Assembly: GCA_903824665.1 (NCBI GenBank)
Contig: CAIJXT010000030.1
Span: forward strand, 62,001 to 126,000
DNA from: an uncultured Bacteroidota bacterium
GTDB lineage: Bacteria > Bacteroidota > Bacteroidia > Chitinophagales > Chitinophagaceae
Direction: 5' to 3'
DNA length: 64,000 nt
The translations under genes and the position numbers were made by a program. Below the pieces are notes generated by a model. The model was not told where the DNA came from. It ran no database searches and saw only the letters and a list, made by a program, of their open reading frames with translations. Shown in pieces: positions 30,989 to 40,181 of the stretch (position 1 is its first letter; each line of letters starts with the position of its first letter).

Positions 30989-33235
30989 ATGCGGTTAAAA
31001 ATATTAATTGTGTTAATGTTTGTGCTTTGTGGTTTCAGGGCGGTTCATGCCCAGACCACAGGCCGGTACATGCAATCACGTATCCTCATATTGCTCGACA
31101 AGTCTTCCAGTATGATCAATACCTGGGATGGTGGTCGTCAGAAGTCTAAGGTTGCCAACGAGATCGTACTCAGGCTAATGGATAGTATACACAATGTGAA
31201 CCGCGATGTAGAGTTTTCTCTGCGTGTTTTCGGGCATATGTACACCGTCGATGAGAATAATTGCAAAGACACCCGCAATGAGCTGCCTTTTCGCAAAGAC
31301 AACCGCTTGCAGATGGAGTATCGCCTCGATGATATTCAGCCGCTGGGTGTAACTTCCATTGCTTATGCACTACAGGAAGCTGCCGAACTCGATCTGACAG
31401 ATGTTACCCAAAACGCATACAGTATCATCCTCATCACCGATGGTGGCGAAAGCTGCGGCGGCGATATCTGTGCCGTTATGCGCAAGCTCACCCTGAGCAA
31501 GGTGTTCTTTAGACCCTATATCGTAAACCTCGAAGCAGCTCCCCAGATCAAGGCGACCTATGCATGTATGGGCGACTACCTCGAGGTCACCCGCCAGGGC
31601 GACATACCCTCTGCTGTCAGCACAATAGTGAAAGCCTTCAGACCGGTGATCAATATTACCCCCACAGAGTATACTAAGGTCAAAGATGTTGCAGCAAAAG
31701 CGCCTACGGTGCTCAATGTAACGATACCTGTGGTGAAGCTGACAGATACGGTAAAGCCCGCTCCTGCACCCATACCCGAGCCTCCCAAACCAGAGCCACC
31801 TAGGACAATAGTTACCGGCGCTACCATTTCGCGTATACCAGTGGCACAGGCTGTTCGTATCGATATCAGGCTGCCCCGCCCTGCTGCGCCACTAGCTGTA
31901 GAACTGCCATCTTACGAACCGGTCATCAACGAGCAGGAGCCCGAAAAAGAACCAGAGAAAATCCCGGTCATACCCATACCCCGCACACCAGCCGCCGCTG
32001 TGCGCCTCATCCCCGTGCGCGCACCTGTGCCTGCCAGAGTGGCCATGGCAACACCTCCGGTATTTGTGTTCCAGCCTGTTTTTGTCGAGGAGCCCTGGGT
32101 AAAGCCCGCTGCCGAGAGCTTTGCTGTTCTTGCACCATCAGCTGTACGCTCGGTCGCTGTGCAGAAGCCCTCAGTACCTCGGCCACTCACCGTTATTACA
32201 GCACCTTATGTGCCGCTCATTATCGATGAGATACCCCCACGCCCAGCACCCGACCAGATAACACGCCTCACGCCCAATGGTCCTAAAAAATACCCTATTC
32301 TTTTTGTCTACGACAGTAACGAAGATGGTTCTATATTGCGTATCCGCAGGGTACCACCCATGCCGCCACTCAAGTTCGACCCGGATCCACCGCCACCACC
32401 TAAAGTGGTAGCCAAGCCCGCTCCCAAACCAGCACCGGGGGCAAAGGCACCTGCAGCCAAGCCCGTAGCATTTACCATCGAAACAGAAGATGCCGCCGAA
32501 ACTACTGTAGAGGTGTACTTCACCAATGGCGAGGGAAAGTTTTTCGCCACTACGCCACAGGTACAGTTGCTCAACCCCAATACAGGTGCCATGGTAAAAA
32601 GATTCTACCGCACTGTTGATGCCAATGGCAATCCCGACCCACAGATGGGCATCCCGCCCGGTATTTACAATCTTGCTTTCACCGAAAGTCGCAGCCAGGT
32701 AGGATACACTGCCGTTATCGAGGCCAACAAAAAGAACAAGATCACCGTTACCGTCAATAAGGCCAGTCTATCTTTCGAGTATTCCGGTAACATAACCAGA
32801 CCCGTCACCGAATTTAAGGCACTGGTTACAGAGCGCAACAAGCCCACAGGTGGCAGAATAGTAGATCAGAAATGTACAGACAGGCTCGAATACGAACCCG
32901 GAAACTACCACGTTATCATCAACACCTTCCCTCAGGATGTGCGTAATATCGATCTCGATTTCGATGAAAAAGTGATAGCGCTTTTACAGCCGGGATTCGC
33001 AAAATTCGTCAGCGAGCCGGAGATGGCCAGTGTTACATTGTATCAGCGCCTGGGCGAAAAGTTTCAGTCTTTTCACACCATGAGCCTTAAAGACCCTGCT
33101 GCACAGCACCTGCGTATACAGCCCGGCGAATATCAGGCACACTACCACAAAGGCCCGGGTGGTACATATGCCTCAGAAAAGGTGGTTACATTCATTGTCA
33201 AAGCCAATGAAGAAACCGAAGTAGTGCTCAACTAA
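30989..33235 (+). CDS. VWA domain secreted protein with long Pro-rich middle region
   Basis: ILILLDKSSSMINTWDGGRQKSKVANEIV (MIDAS DxSxS); signal peptide MRLKILIVLMFVLCGFRAVHAQ. Confidence 0.8.
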   Translation: MRLKILIVLMFVLCGFRAVHAQTTGRYMQSRILILLDKSSSMINTWDGGRQKSKVANEIVLRLMDSIHNVNRDVEFSLRVFGHMYTVDENNCKDTRNELPFRKDNRLQMEYRLDDIQPLGVTSIAYALQEAAELDLTDVTQNAYSIILITDGGESCGGDICAVMRKLTLSKVFFRPYIVNLEAAPQIKATYACMGDYLEVTRQGDIPSAVSTIVKAFRPVINITPTEYTKVKDVAAKAPTVLNVTIPVVKLTDTVKPAPAPIPEPPKPEPPRTIVTGATISRIPVAQAVRIDIRLPRPAAPLAVELPSYEPVINEQEPEKEPEKIPVIPIPRTPAAAVRLIPVRAPVPARVAMATPPVFVFQPVFVEEPWVKPAAESFAVLAPSAVRSVAVQKPSVPRPLTVITAPYVPLIIDEIPPRPAPDQITRLTPNGPKKYPILFVYDSNEDGSILRIRRVPPMPPLKFDPDPPPPPKVVAKPAPKPAPGAKAPAAKPVAFTIETEDAAETTVEVYFTNGEGKFFATTPQVQLLNPNTGAMVKRFYRTVDANGNPDPQMGIPPGIYNLAFTESRSQVGYTAVIEANKKNKITVTVNKASLSFEYSGNITRPVTEFKALVTERNKPTGGRIVDQKCTDRLEYEPGNYHVIINTFPQDVRNIDLDFDEKVIALLQPGFAKFVSEPEMASVTLYQRLGEKFQSFHTMSLKDPAAQHLRIQPGEYQAHYHKGPGGTYASEKVVTFIVKANEETEVVLN

Positions 33236-33248
33236 TTGTTGCTCATCA

Positions 33249-34748
33249 TCAGGCCTGCACCCATGGCTGCAGTGCATCCGCTATTTTACGGTCATTACCC
33301 AGTCTGGGCACCTTGTTCTGGCCGCCCAGCTTGCCTATCGATTTCATGTATTCTATGAAGGCGTTTTTCTGCATCACGCTTATCTTCAGCGGTTGCAGTA
33401 TGCCGCCCGCCATCAGGTCTTCGTAATAGATGTTTTTCGTGCGCAGATAGTTGTTCACAGTTGTCGCAAATGCAGTCATATCAGCCGGCATCGTTTCAAA
33501 CTCTACAAACCACTCGTGGTAGGGCAGGCCTGCAGCCACCTGTATGGCCGGCGCTATAGTAAACTCTGTTATCTGCACACCATGGTCTTTAGACGCGTTC
33601 ATCATGGCATACTCTACTTCTTCCCCTATCACGTGTTCGCCAAAGGCAGATATAAAATGTTTGATGCGGCCGGTAACAACCAGTCGGTATGGGTCTGTAC
33701 TCACAAACCGCACAGTGTCCCCTATGCTATATCCCCACAGGCCTGCATCTGTACTTACGATCAGTGCATAATTTTCTCCCACCTTCACCTGCCCCAGCGA
33801 CAGTCGTGTCGGGTTTTCATGGTGTATTTCACCGGCCGGTATGAATTCGTAAAAAATGCCGGCATTGGTATTCAGCAGCAAGCCCTCGCCACCTATCACA
33901 TCCTGAAAAGCAAAGAAACCTTCCGATGCCGGAAATGTTTCTATCATATCCACCGCGCCGCCCAGGCTATCCAGCAGCCGTGCTTTGTAGGGCTCAAAGT
34001 TCACACCGCCATGCACTATTACCTGTAGCTTTGGGAACAGCTCTTTTATTTTTTTGCCCTCATTGCGTGCCGATAGCCATTCAAAGTACATCTGCATCCA
34101 CGGCGGTATGCCGCTTATCAGCGTCATGTTTTCATTCATCGTTTCCTGCACTATCTTGTCCAGCTTCACCTCCCAGTCTTCTATACAGTTGGTCTCGTAC
34201 GATGGTAGCTGGTTGCCGCGCAGATAGCGGGGTATAAAGTGATTCACTATACCGCTCAGCCTGCCCGTAGGCACACCGCCCACACGCTCCAGTTCGGGCG
34301 AGCCCGAGAGGAATATCATTTTGCCATCAGCAAACGAAGTATTGCCGCTTTCGGCCATGTAGCACAGCAGCGCATCGCGTGCACCGTTTATATGGTTGCT
34401 GATAGACTCCTTCGAGATTGGTATATACTTTACACCGCTTGTGGTACCAGATGTTTTGGCAAAGTAGATCGGGCGTCCTTTCCACAGCACATTCTGCTCT
34501 CCTTCCTTTATTTTATTTATGTAGGGTACAAATGCTTCGTAATCCCTTATCGGTACGGCTTTTGCAAAATCATCGTAGGTCTTCACCTGTTGCATACCAT
34601 GCTCCTTCCCAAACAATGTACGGCTGCCGTTTTTCAAAAGATATTGCAATACTGCCTGCTGGTCTGCAACTGCGGTAGCCATGCCTTTTCGCACTCTGGA
34701 GTGTACCATGGAGGCGTAAGGCCGCGCCAGGAAAGATTTTATTTTCAT
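33249..34748 (-). CDS. GH3 auxin-responsive promoter family-like protein (acyl-adenylating superfamily)
   Basis: YFAKTSGTTSGVKYIPISKESI; SEGFFAFQDV; VTGRIKHFISAFGEHV. Confidence 0.88.
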   Translation of the reverse strand: MKIKSFLARPYASMVHSRVRKGMATAVADQQAVLQYLLKNGSRTLFGKEHGMQQVKTYDDFAKAVPIRDYEAFVPYINKIKEGEQNVLWKGRPIYFAKTSGTTSGVKYIPISKESISNHINGARDALLCYMAESGNTSFADGKMIFLSGSPELERVGGVPTGRLSGIVNHFIPRYLRGNQLPSYETNCIEDWEVKLDKIVQETMNENMTLISGIPPWMQMYFEWLSARNEGKKIKELFPKLQVIVHGGVNFEPYKARLLDSLGGAVDMIETFPASEGFFAFQDVIGGEGLLLNTNAGIFYEFIPAGEIHHENPTRLSLGQVKVGENYALIVSTDAGLWGYSIGDTVRFVSTDPYRLVVTGRIKHFISAFGEHVIGEEVEYAMMNASKDHGVQITEFTIAPAIQVAAGLPYHEWFVEFETMPADMTAFATTVNNYLRTKNIYYEDLMAGGILQPLKISVMQKNAFIEYMKSIGKLGGQNKVPRLGNDRKIADALQPWVQA

Positions 34749-34913
34749 CCGCTACTGTTTCGTTGTCAAAGTTAATAATTAATTTTACCGGGATTGTTAT
34801 AGTTGTGTTGGAGTGCTGGTCTTAACTACAAAAAAAAAAGCCAAGGAATAATAAATTTTTGTTGTTTAAAATAAAAAAGTGCTTTACCTTTGCCTAAATA
34901 TTTTTGGTATATC

Positions 34914-35213
34914 ATGTTTGCAATAGTAAATATAGCAGGTCAGCAATTCAAAGTAAAGCAGAATGACGAATTGTTTGTGCACCGCCTGGGTGGCAACGCC
35001 GGCGATAAGGTAGAGTTTTCAGACGTGCTCATGGTGAGCAACAATGGCGGTATAACAGTAGGCGGAAACGCTACTAAAATACAGGCAGAAATCCTTGATC
35101 ATCTTAAAGGCGATAAAGTGATTATCTTCAAGAAAAAACGCAGAAAGGGTTACCAGAAAATGAATGGTTTCCGTCAAAGCCTTACTAAGATCAAAATCAA
35201 CGAAATCGCTTAA
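34914..35213 (+). CDS. rplU: 50S ribosomal protein L21
   Basis: MFAIVNIAGQQFKVKQNDELFVHRL; KKKRRKGYQKMNGFRQSLTKIKI. Confidence 0.97.
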   Translation: MFAIVNIAGQQFKVKQNDELFVHRLGGNAGDKVEFSDVLMVSNNGGITVGGNATKIQAEILDHLKGDKVIIFKKKRRKGYQKMNGFRQSLTKIKINEIA

Positions 35214-35250
35214 TTTAAACCGTAATAGTAATTACATTAACTAATAAATA

Positions 35251-35505
35251 ATGGCACATAAAAAAGGGGAAGGCAGTGTAAGGAACGGCCGCGACTCACA
35301 AAGTAAAAGATTAGGTGTTAAGATCTTCGGCGGACAGCCGGCTATCTCAGGGAATATTATCCTCCGCCAGCGTGGCACGGTATATCATCCCGGCACTAAC
35401 GTAGGACTTGGAAAGGACTTTACAATATTCGCACTTACAGACGGTATCGTAGAATTTCGCAAGACAAGGACAAAAACATTAGTATCAATAAACGCAGTTA
35501 ACTAA
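35251..35505 (+). CDS. rpmA: 50S ribosomal protein L27
   Basis: [47 protein letters not shown]. Confidence 0.97.
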   Translation: MAHKKGEGSVRNGRDSQSKRLGVKIFGGQPAISGNIILRQRGTVYHPGTNVGLGKDFTIFALTDGIVEFRKTRTKTLVSINAVN

Positions 35506-35507
35506 GA

Positions 35508-35541
35508 AAATCGCCGAGGACTAACCCCCTACGGCGATTTT
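35508..35541 (+). terminator. Intrinsic terminator downstream of rpmA
   Basis: aaaatcgccg aggactaacccccta cggcgatttt. Confidence 0.7.
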
Positions 35542-35581
35542 GCCATATAACGATTTTTGTTTAACCCTTAAATTCACAGTT

Positions 35582-35854
35582 ATGGCAACAGCAAAGAAGG
35601 CGGCCCCTGCTAAAAAAGCAGCACCCGCAAAGAAAGCGGCTCCTGCAAAGAAAGCAGCACCCGCCAAAAAAGCAGCTCCTGCAAAGAAAGCAGCACCTGC
35701 TAAAAAAGCAGCTCCTGCAAAAAAAGCAGCACCTGCTAAAAAGGCGGCTCCTGCTAAGAAAGCAGCAGCAGCTCCAAAAAAAGCAGCAGCTCCTAAAAAG
35801 GTTGCAGCTAAAAAGAATGCTGGCCCTAAAAAGGCAGCCGCTAAAAAGAAGTAA
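35582..35854 (+). CDS. Lys/Ala/Pro-rich histone H1-like repeat protein
   Basis: MATAKKAAPAKKAAPAKKAAP...; 18-bp coding repeats. Confidence 0.75.
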   Translation: MATAKKAAPAKKAAPAKKAAPAKKAAPAKKAAPAKKAAPAKKAAPAKKAAPAKKAAPAKKAAAAPKKAAAPKKVAAKKNAGPKKAAAKKK

Positions 35855-35876
35855 GATTTATTTTAGCGATCTTAAA

Positions 35877-35907
35877 AAGAGGCTGTTTAGTTACAGCCTC
35901 TTTTTTT
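35877..35907 (+). terminator. Intrinsic terminator
   Basis: aagaggctgtttagttacagcctctttttt. Confidence 0.8.
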
Positions 35908-35950
35908 ATGCCCCTACCGCATGATACGCGAAATGCGCCCCTTTTTTGAC

Positions 35951-36006
35951 GGGCCGTAAGGATCAACTTTCGAGTTTCTTTTTGTGGAGGATTTGAAGGC
36001 GATCGA
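35951..36006. repeat. Degenerate direct repeat flanking hicBA, left copy
   Basis: gggccgtaaggatcaactttcgagtttctttttgtggaggatttgaaggcgatcga. Confidence 0.75.
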
Positions 36007-36081
36007 GCTCTTTTGTCCTGTGCGGAAAGCGTGAATCTTTACTTTTTCAGATTATTAGTCTTATTTTTGTAGTAATACAAT

Positions 36082-36309
36082 ATGGAACTTATGGAACAGC
36101 GGATATTGGAAAATGTAGTATGGAAAGAAGGGAAATATTATGTGGCACAGTGTCTTAATATTGATATCTCCAGTTTTGGTGAATCTCGGGAAGAAGCGTT
36201 AACAAACCTTGACGAGGCAATAAATCTATATCTGGAAGACGATGAACATCAGGACATTCAAATCGTAGAGAATCCTGAAATTGTTCATCTTTCTGTAAAA
36301 TATGCCTAA
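36082..36309 (+). CDS. HicB-like antitoxin
   Basis: VVWKEGKYYVAQCLNIDISSFGESREEALTNLDEAINLYLED; followed by HicA-like ORF with overlap. Confidence 0.8.
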   Translation: MELMEQRILENVVWKEGKYYVAQCLNIDISSFGESREEALTNLDEAINLYLEDDEHQDIQIVENPEIVHLSVKYA

Positions 36310-36514
36310 ATTATTTTCATCTTTTTACGTGCTCAAAATTCTTGAAGCACATGGCTTTATTTTTGTTTCTCAGAAAGGTAGTCATATTAAGGTCCGAAAA
36401 GAGGGAAATCCGACTTTGACAGTGATTGTACCCGCTGGCCGAAAAGAGATACCTCAGGGAACCATGCGTTCCATACTTCGCCAAAGCCAGCTTACTCTTA
36501 TTGATTTCGAGTAA
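36302..36514 (+). CDS. HicA-like mRNA interferase toxin
   Basis: ILEAHGFIFVSQKGSHIKVRK...VIVPAGRKEIPQGTMRSILRQSQLT (GSH motif, dsRBD-like). Confidence 0.85.
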   Translation: MPKLFSSFYVLKILEAHGFIFVSQKGSHIKVRKEGNPTLTVIVPAGRKEIPQGTMRSILRQSQLTLIDFE

Positions 36515-36602
36515 AGCATTCAAACAAACAACAATCTACACGACCAAACGGGACTTTTCGAACGACAAAACCCGCGTTAGGGGTGGGTTATACATTTTCT
36601 GC

Positions 36603-36656
36603 GGGCTGTAAGGGACAACTTTCGAACTATTTTGTGGCGGATTTGAAGGCGATTGA
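36603..36656. repeat. Degenerate direct repeat flanking hicBA, right copy
   Basis: gggctgtaagggacaactttcgaactattttgtggcggatttgaaggcgattga. Confidence 0.75.
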
Positions 36657-36973
36657 CGACTTATAAAAAAGAGATACATTTATTGCCCCATCAGAAAACC
36701 TAAAAAACTGAAGATAAATCAGGCTAGAGATATTGCTGGAAAACTTCTCAATGGGAAAGTTGGTATCCAGTCTCCCTGAATGAAAATGGTGTTGTATTAT
36801 TTCGTTGATACTGTAATTCATCGTTCTCACTATACTGGGAGTTCTTTATAATCATCGATTATTCTTCCAACTTTGATCAGCTATAAGTAGTGTTCCGCTG
36901 GATAAATAGAAAAAATCCGCTTAATTTAGTTATTTTGCTAACAAATGCCATAATCATTCCGGCTTTTAATAAA

Positions 36974-38050
36974 ATGATTAAAGACTATTCTGTAATTGAC
37001 CTCTTTTGCGGCGTCGGAGGCCTAACGCATGGCCTTGTCAAAGAAGGTTTTACTGTTTCGGCCGGTATTGATTTTGATAACTCTTGTAGATATGCTTTTG
37101 AAACAAACAATAATTCGAAGTTTGTCTATAAAGATGTCACCGAATTGACAACAAAAGAACTAAATTCTCTGTACGCTAAAGGAACAAAAAAAATACTGGT
37201 TGGGTGTGCTCCTTGCCAGCCATTTTCGATTTTTAATCATAAAAGTGAAAAGAGCTTAGAGAAACGTAATGCAGATACAAAATGGCGACTTCTATACTCA
37301 TTTGCTAAATTAATCAAGGAAACCCAACCAGAGATAATTTCCATGGAAAACGTACCTCGGTTAGTTACGTTTGATGAAGGTAAAGTTTTTAAACACTTTG
37401 TTTCAACTCTGGAAAAAAATGGCTACACAGTTTCATGGAATATTGTGAACGCCCAGGACTATGGAATTCCACAAAGGAGAAAAAGGTTGATTTTATTTGG
37501 ATCTAAACACGGCAAAATTGAACTAATCGATAGTTTTATTAAAGATAAAAAGTATGCAACTGTTCGAGACGCAATAGGACACTTACCTAAAGTCGAAGAT
37601 GGAGTGATACCTCAGGATGATCCTTTACATAGGGCTCGAAAATTAACTGACATAAATAAGAGAAGAATTCAAGCTACTAAAGAAGGTGGTTTTTGGCGTG
37701 ATTGGGATAAAAGTCTGTGGCTAGATTGTCACAAAAAAAAGACTGGAAAGAACTTTAATAGTGTTTATGGAAGAATGACTTGGAATGAGGTAGCACCAAC
37801 AATTACAACGTATTGTATAGGATTAAATAATGGACGATTTGGGCATCCCGAGCAGGATCGCGCAATCACTTTAAGAGAGGCTGCTTTGCTACAAAGTTTT
37901 CCACAACAATATAAGTTTATAGACCCCGATGCCCCTTTCAGTGGACAGACAATTGCGCGCCATATTGGTAACGCAGTGCCGGTGACTTTAGGTGTAGTGA
38001 TAGCGAAGAGTATAAAAAAACATCTAAAAAGCATTGGCAAAAACAAATAG
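36974..38050 (+). CDS. DNA (cytosine-5-)-methyltransferase
   Basis: YSVIDLFCGVGGLTHGLVKEGF (motif I), GCAPCQPFS (IV), MENVPRL (VI), QRRKRLILFG (VIII), RHIGNAVPVTLG (X). Start placed at 36974; ORF open from 36890. Confidence 0.93.
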   Translation: MIKDYSVIDLFCGVGGLTHGLVKEGFTVSAGIDFDNSCRYAFETNNNSKFVYKDVTELTTKELNSLYAKGTKKILVGCAPCQPFSIFNHKSEKSLEKRNADTKWRLLYSFAKLIKETQPEIISMENVPRLVTFDEGKVFKHFVSTLEKNGYTVSWNIVNAQDYGIPQRRKRLILFGSKHGKIELIDSFIKDKKYATVRDAIGHLPKVEDGVIPQDDPLHRARKLTDINKRRIQATKEGGFWRDWDKSLWLDCHKKKTGKNFNSVYGRMTWNEVAPTITTYCIGLNNGRFGHPEQDRAITLREAALLQSFPQQYKFIDPDAPFSGQTIARHIGNAVPVTLGVVIAKSIKKHLKSIGKNK

Positions 38051-40181
38051 AACAAAAGAAAATGATTCTTTACGCTGGCGCTTCGACGTCAACGCGTTTC
38101 GCCTATTAGGTCGAGAGTTAATTACAGATAGGATTACTGCTGTTTACGAACTTGTAAAGAATTGTTATGATGCCAATGCAACAGAAGTGACTATTGACTT
38201 TGTCAACGTTAATTCCGACCTTCCAACCAAGCAAATTATTATCTCTGACAATGGCCAGGGGATGACTTTTGATGATATCAAAAACAAATGGATGGTAGTC
38301 GGTACAAACAACAAACGACTAGCACTGTATTCACCAGTTCCCTTTAAAAGACGCTATGTTGGTGAAAAGGGTATAGGTAGGTTCGCTGTTGACAAATTAG
38401 GATCAAAATTATTGATAAAAACAAAAACTAGGGGAACAACACAGGAACTATTTGTTCGCATCGATTGGGATGAGTATCAAAAGCAATCAGTAACATCAAA
38501 GGCAGAACAGCTGTCATTGTTCACAGAGGTTGAAAATAAATTCTATTACGAGATTGCCGAAAAGAGTATCCACGGTACAGCGTTACAGATTAGTAATGTT
38601 AGCGAACTATGGACGGAGGATGATTTAGAAAGGCTATATAAAGAGCTGTCAAAATTAATTTCGCCATTTTATCCTATCAACCCCCCATTTGAAATATTTC
38701 TTAACTCAAATGAATATCCTGAATACAAGGCTAAACGTGTAAAGCCCGATCCAGTAAAGTTCTATTCGCATCATGCAGAGATAGGGTACGATTTAGAAAC
38801 TAAGAAACAACAATCTTTGAGATTTGATTCAAAGCAAGGTAAGATTGTCACAGATTGGATAGACATGAAGGCCTTTGGCCCTGTGGCGCTAAAAATATTC
38901 TATTTTGATGATGCAGCAAAAAAAAGATATAATCTAGCGTATAAAAATGACGACACTCGTATTGATGGGATGAAAATATACCGTGATGGAGTTATTGCGA
39001 CTCCGTTTGCTGAGTACCATTCTAGCTTAGATCATAAACGAGATATTTTAGGTATTGATAAACGCAGATATGGCTCAGCATTTGATAAAGTGAGCACTCG
39101 GGAAATTATTGGAGTGCTTGACATAAAACAGGAACTTAATCCAAAAATTATTGATGCGACTAATCGGCAAGATTTCATTGACAATACGGAATACCGACAA
39201 CTCAAAGAGTTTATAATTGAGCAAATAGATGTTTTTGGGAAATTAAAAATATTCAAACGTGAGTCTAAAAAAACTGTTGTTCAAAAGGAACTTCAGAAAG
39301 CCGAGAGAGAGGTCGATAATTTTTCAACAGCAATTGACGAAATAGAGCGCGAACTTGTAAAAGAAAAGCCCCAATTAAAAGATACTCTCCAACCGCTAAA
39401 AGAGCAGGTAAAAACATTAAAGTCTACTATTAGTCAAAGTCTAAGCGAGCAAAAAAAATATCAACGTGACGTCATTCGCAAGGAGAATATCTATCTGAGT
39501 TTGATGTCACTACAGGATTATGCATCAAACATTTCGCATGCGATAAGGACATCATTGGGTAAGATTAAACGAATGGCTGAATTTTTCAACCTGCGTTTTC
39601 CTAATCCCAAGTTGGATAAATACTTTGTAGAATATGCACGACTTATTAATGAAGAAATGGACACCTTGATAAAGGTGACAGATTTCATGCTAAGTTATGC
39701 AAGTTCAGAAACTGAATTTGATGATTTCAGTATCAAGGATATGCTTTCTGAATTGCTTTTTCACGCCTACCTTCAAACCTTTGAAGATGAAAACATTCTT
39801 GTTGAAGTCGATTTTAAGGACGATTTTATCATTAATGGCAACAAAAAATTTTTACAAGACATTTTCCAAAATCTAATATCAAATTCTATTAAGGCATTGA
39901 AAGGTAGAGAAAACAAAAAAATTAGATGTTCAGCGTTTTTAGATGATGATAACTTTACCTTGTACTTTTCAGACAATGGCACAGGGATAAAAATTGGTGA
40001 TGAAAAATGGATTTTTGGTTTATATAACACTCGCACTGCTGAGCAAGGGGGATCTGGAATTGGACTATATATTGTTGAGAAGAGAATTGAAGCATTGAAA
40101 GGGACCATAGAAGTTATTGAAAACCAACTTGGGCCGACTGGCGCTACTTTCAAAATAAAGTTACCTTTTAATAAAAAATAA
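38034..40181 (+). CDS. Dual GHKL protein: N-terminal MORC/Hsp90-like HATPase plus C-terminal histidine-kinase-like module
   Basis: N-term ELVKNCYDANATEVTIDF / DNGQGM / GEKGIGRFAVDKLG; C-term SHAIRTSLGKIKRMAEF / FQNLISNSIKAL / FSDNGTGI / GGSGIGLYIVEKRIEALKG; TTG start overlapping MTase by 17 nt. Confidence 0.88.
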   Translation: MAKTNRTKENDSLRWRFDVNAFRLLGRELITDRITAVYELVKNCYDANATEVTIDFVNVNSDLPTKQIIISDNGQGMTFDDIKNKWMVVGTNNKRLALYSPVPFKRRYVGEKGIGRFAVDKLGSKLLIKTKTRGTTQELFVRIDWDEYQKQSVTSKAEQLSLFTEVENKFYYEIAEKSIHGTALQISNVSELWTEDDLERLYKELSKLISPFYPINPPFEIFLNSNEYPEYKAKRVKPDPVKFYSHHAEIGYDLETKKQQSLRFDSKQGKIVTDWIDMKAFGPVALKIFYFDDAAKKRYNLAYKNDDTRIDGMKIYRDGVIATPFAEYHSSLDHKRDILGIDKRRYGSAFDKVSTREIIGVLDIKQELNPKIIDATNRQDFIDNTEYRQLKEFIIEQIDVFGKLKIFKRESKKTVVQKELQKAEREVDNFSTAIDEIERELVKEKPQLKDTLQPLKEQVKTLKSTISQSLSEQKKYQRDVIRKENIYLSLMSLQDYASNISHAIRTSLGKIKRMAEFFNLRFPNPKLDKYFVEYARLINEEMDTLIKVTDFMLSYASSETEFDDFSIKDMLSELLFHAYLQTFEDENILVEVDFKDDFIINGNKKFLQDIFQNLISNSIKALKGRENKKIRCSAFLDDDNFTLYFSDNGTGIKIGDEKWIFGLYNTRTAEQGGSGIGLYIVEKRIEALKGTIEVIENQLGPTGATFKIKLPFNKK

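Noticed and set aside
35600-35765. Regular 18-bp repeats resembling a CRISPR-like array
   Set aside because: No spacers; repeats are in-frame codons for KKAAPA units
36627-36830. 67-aa minus ORF upstream of the methyltransferase
   Set aside because: Considered as a controller protein, but no HTH pattern and poor coding character
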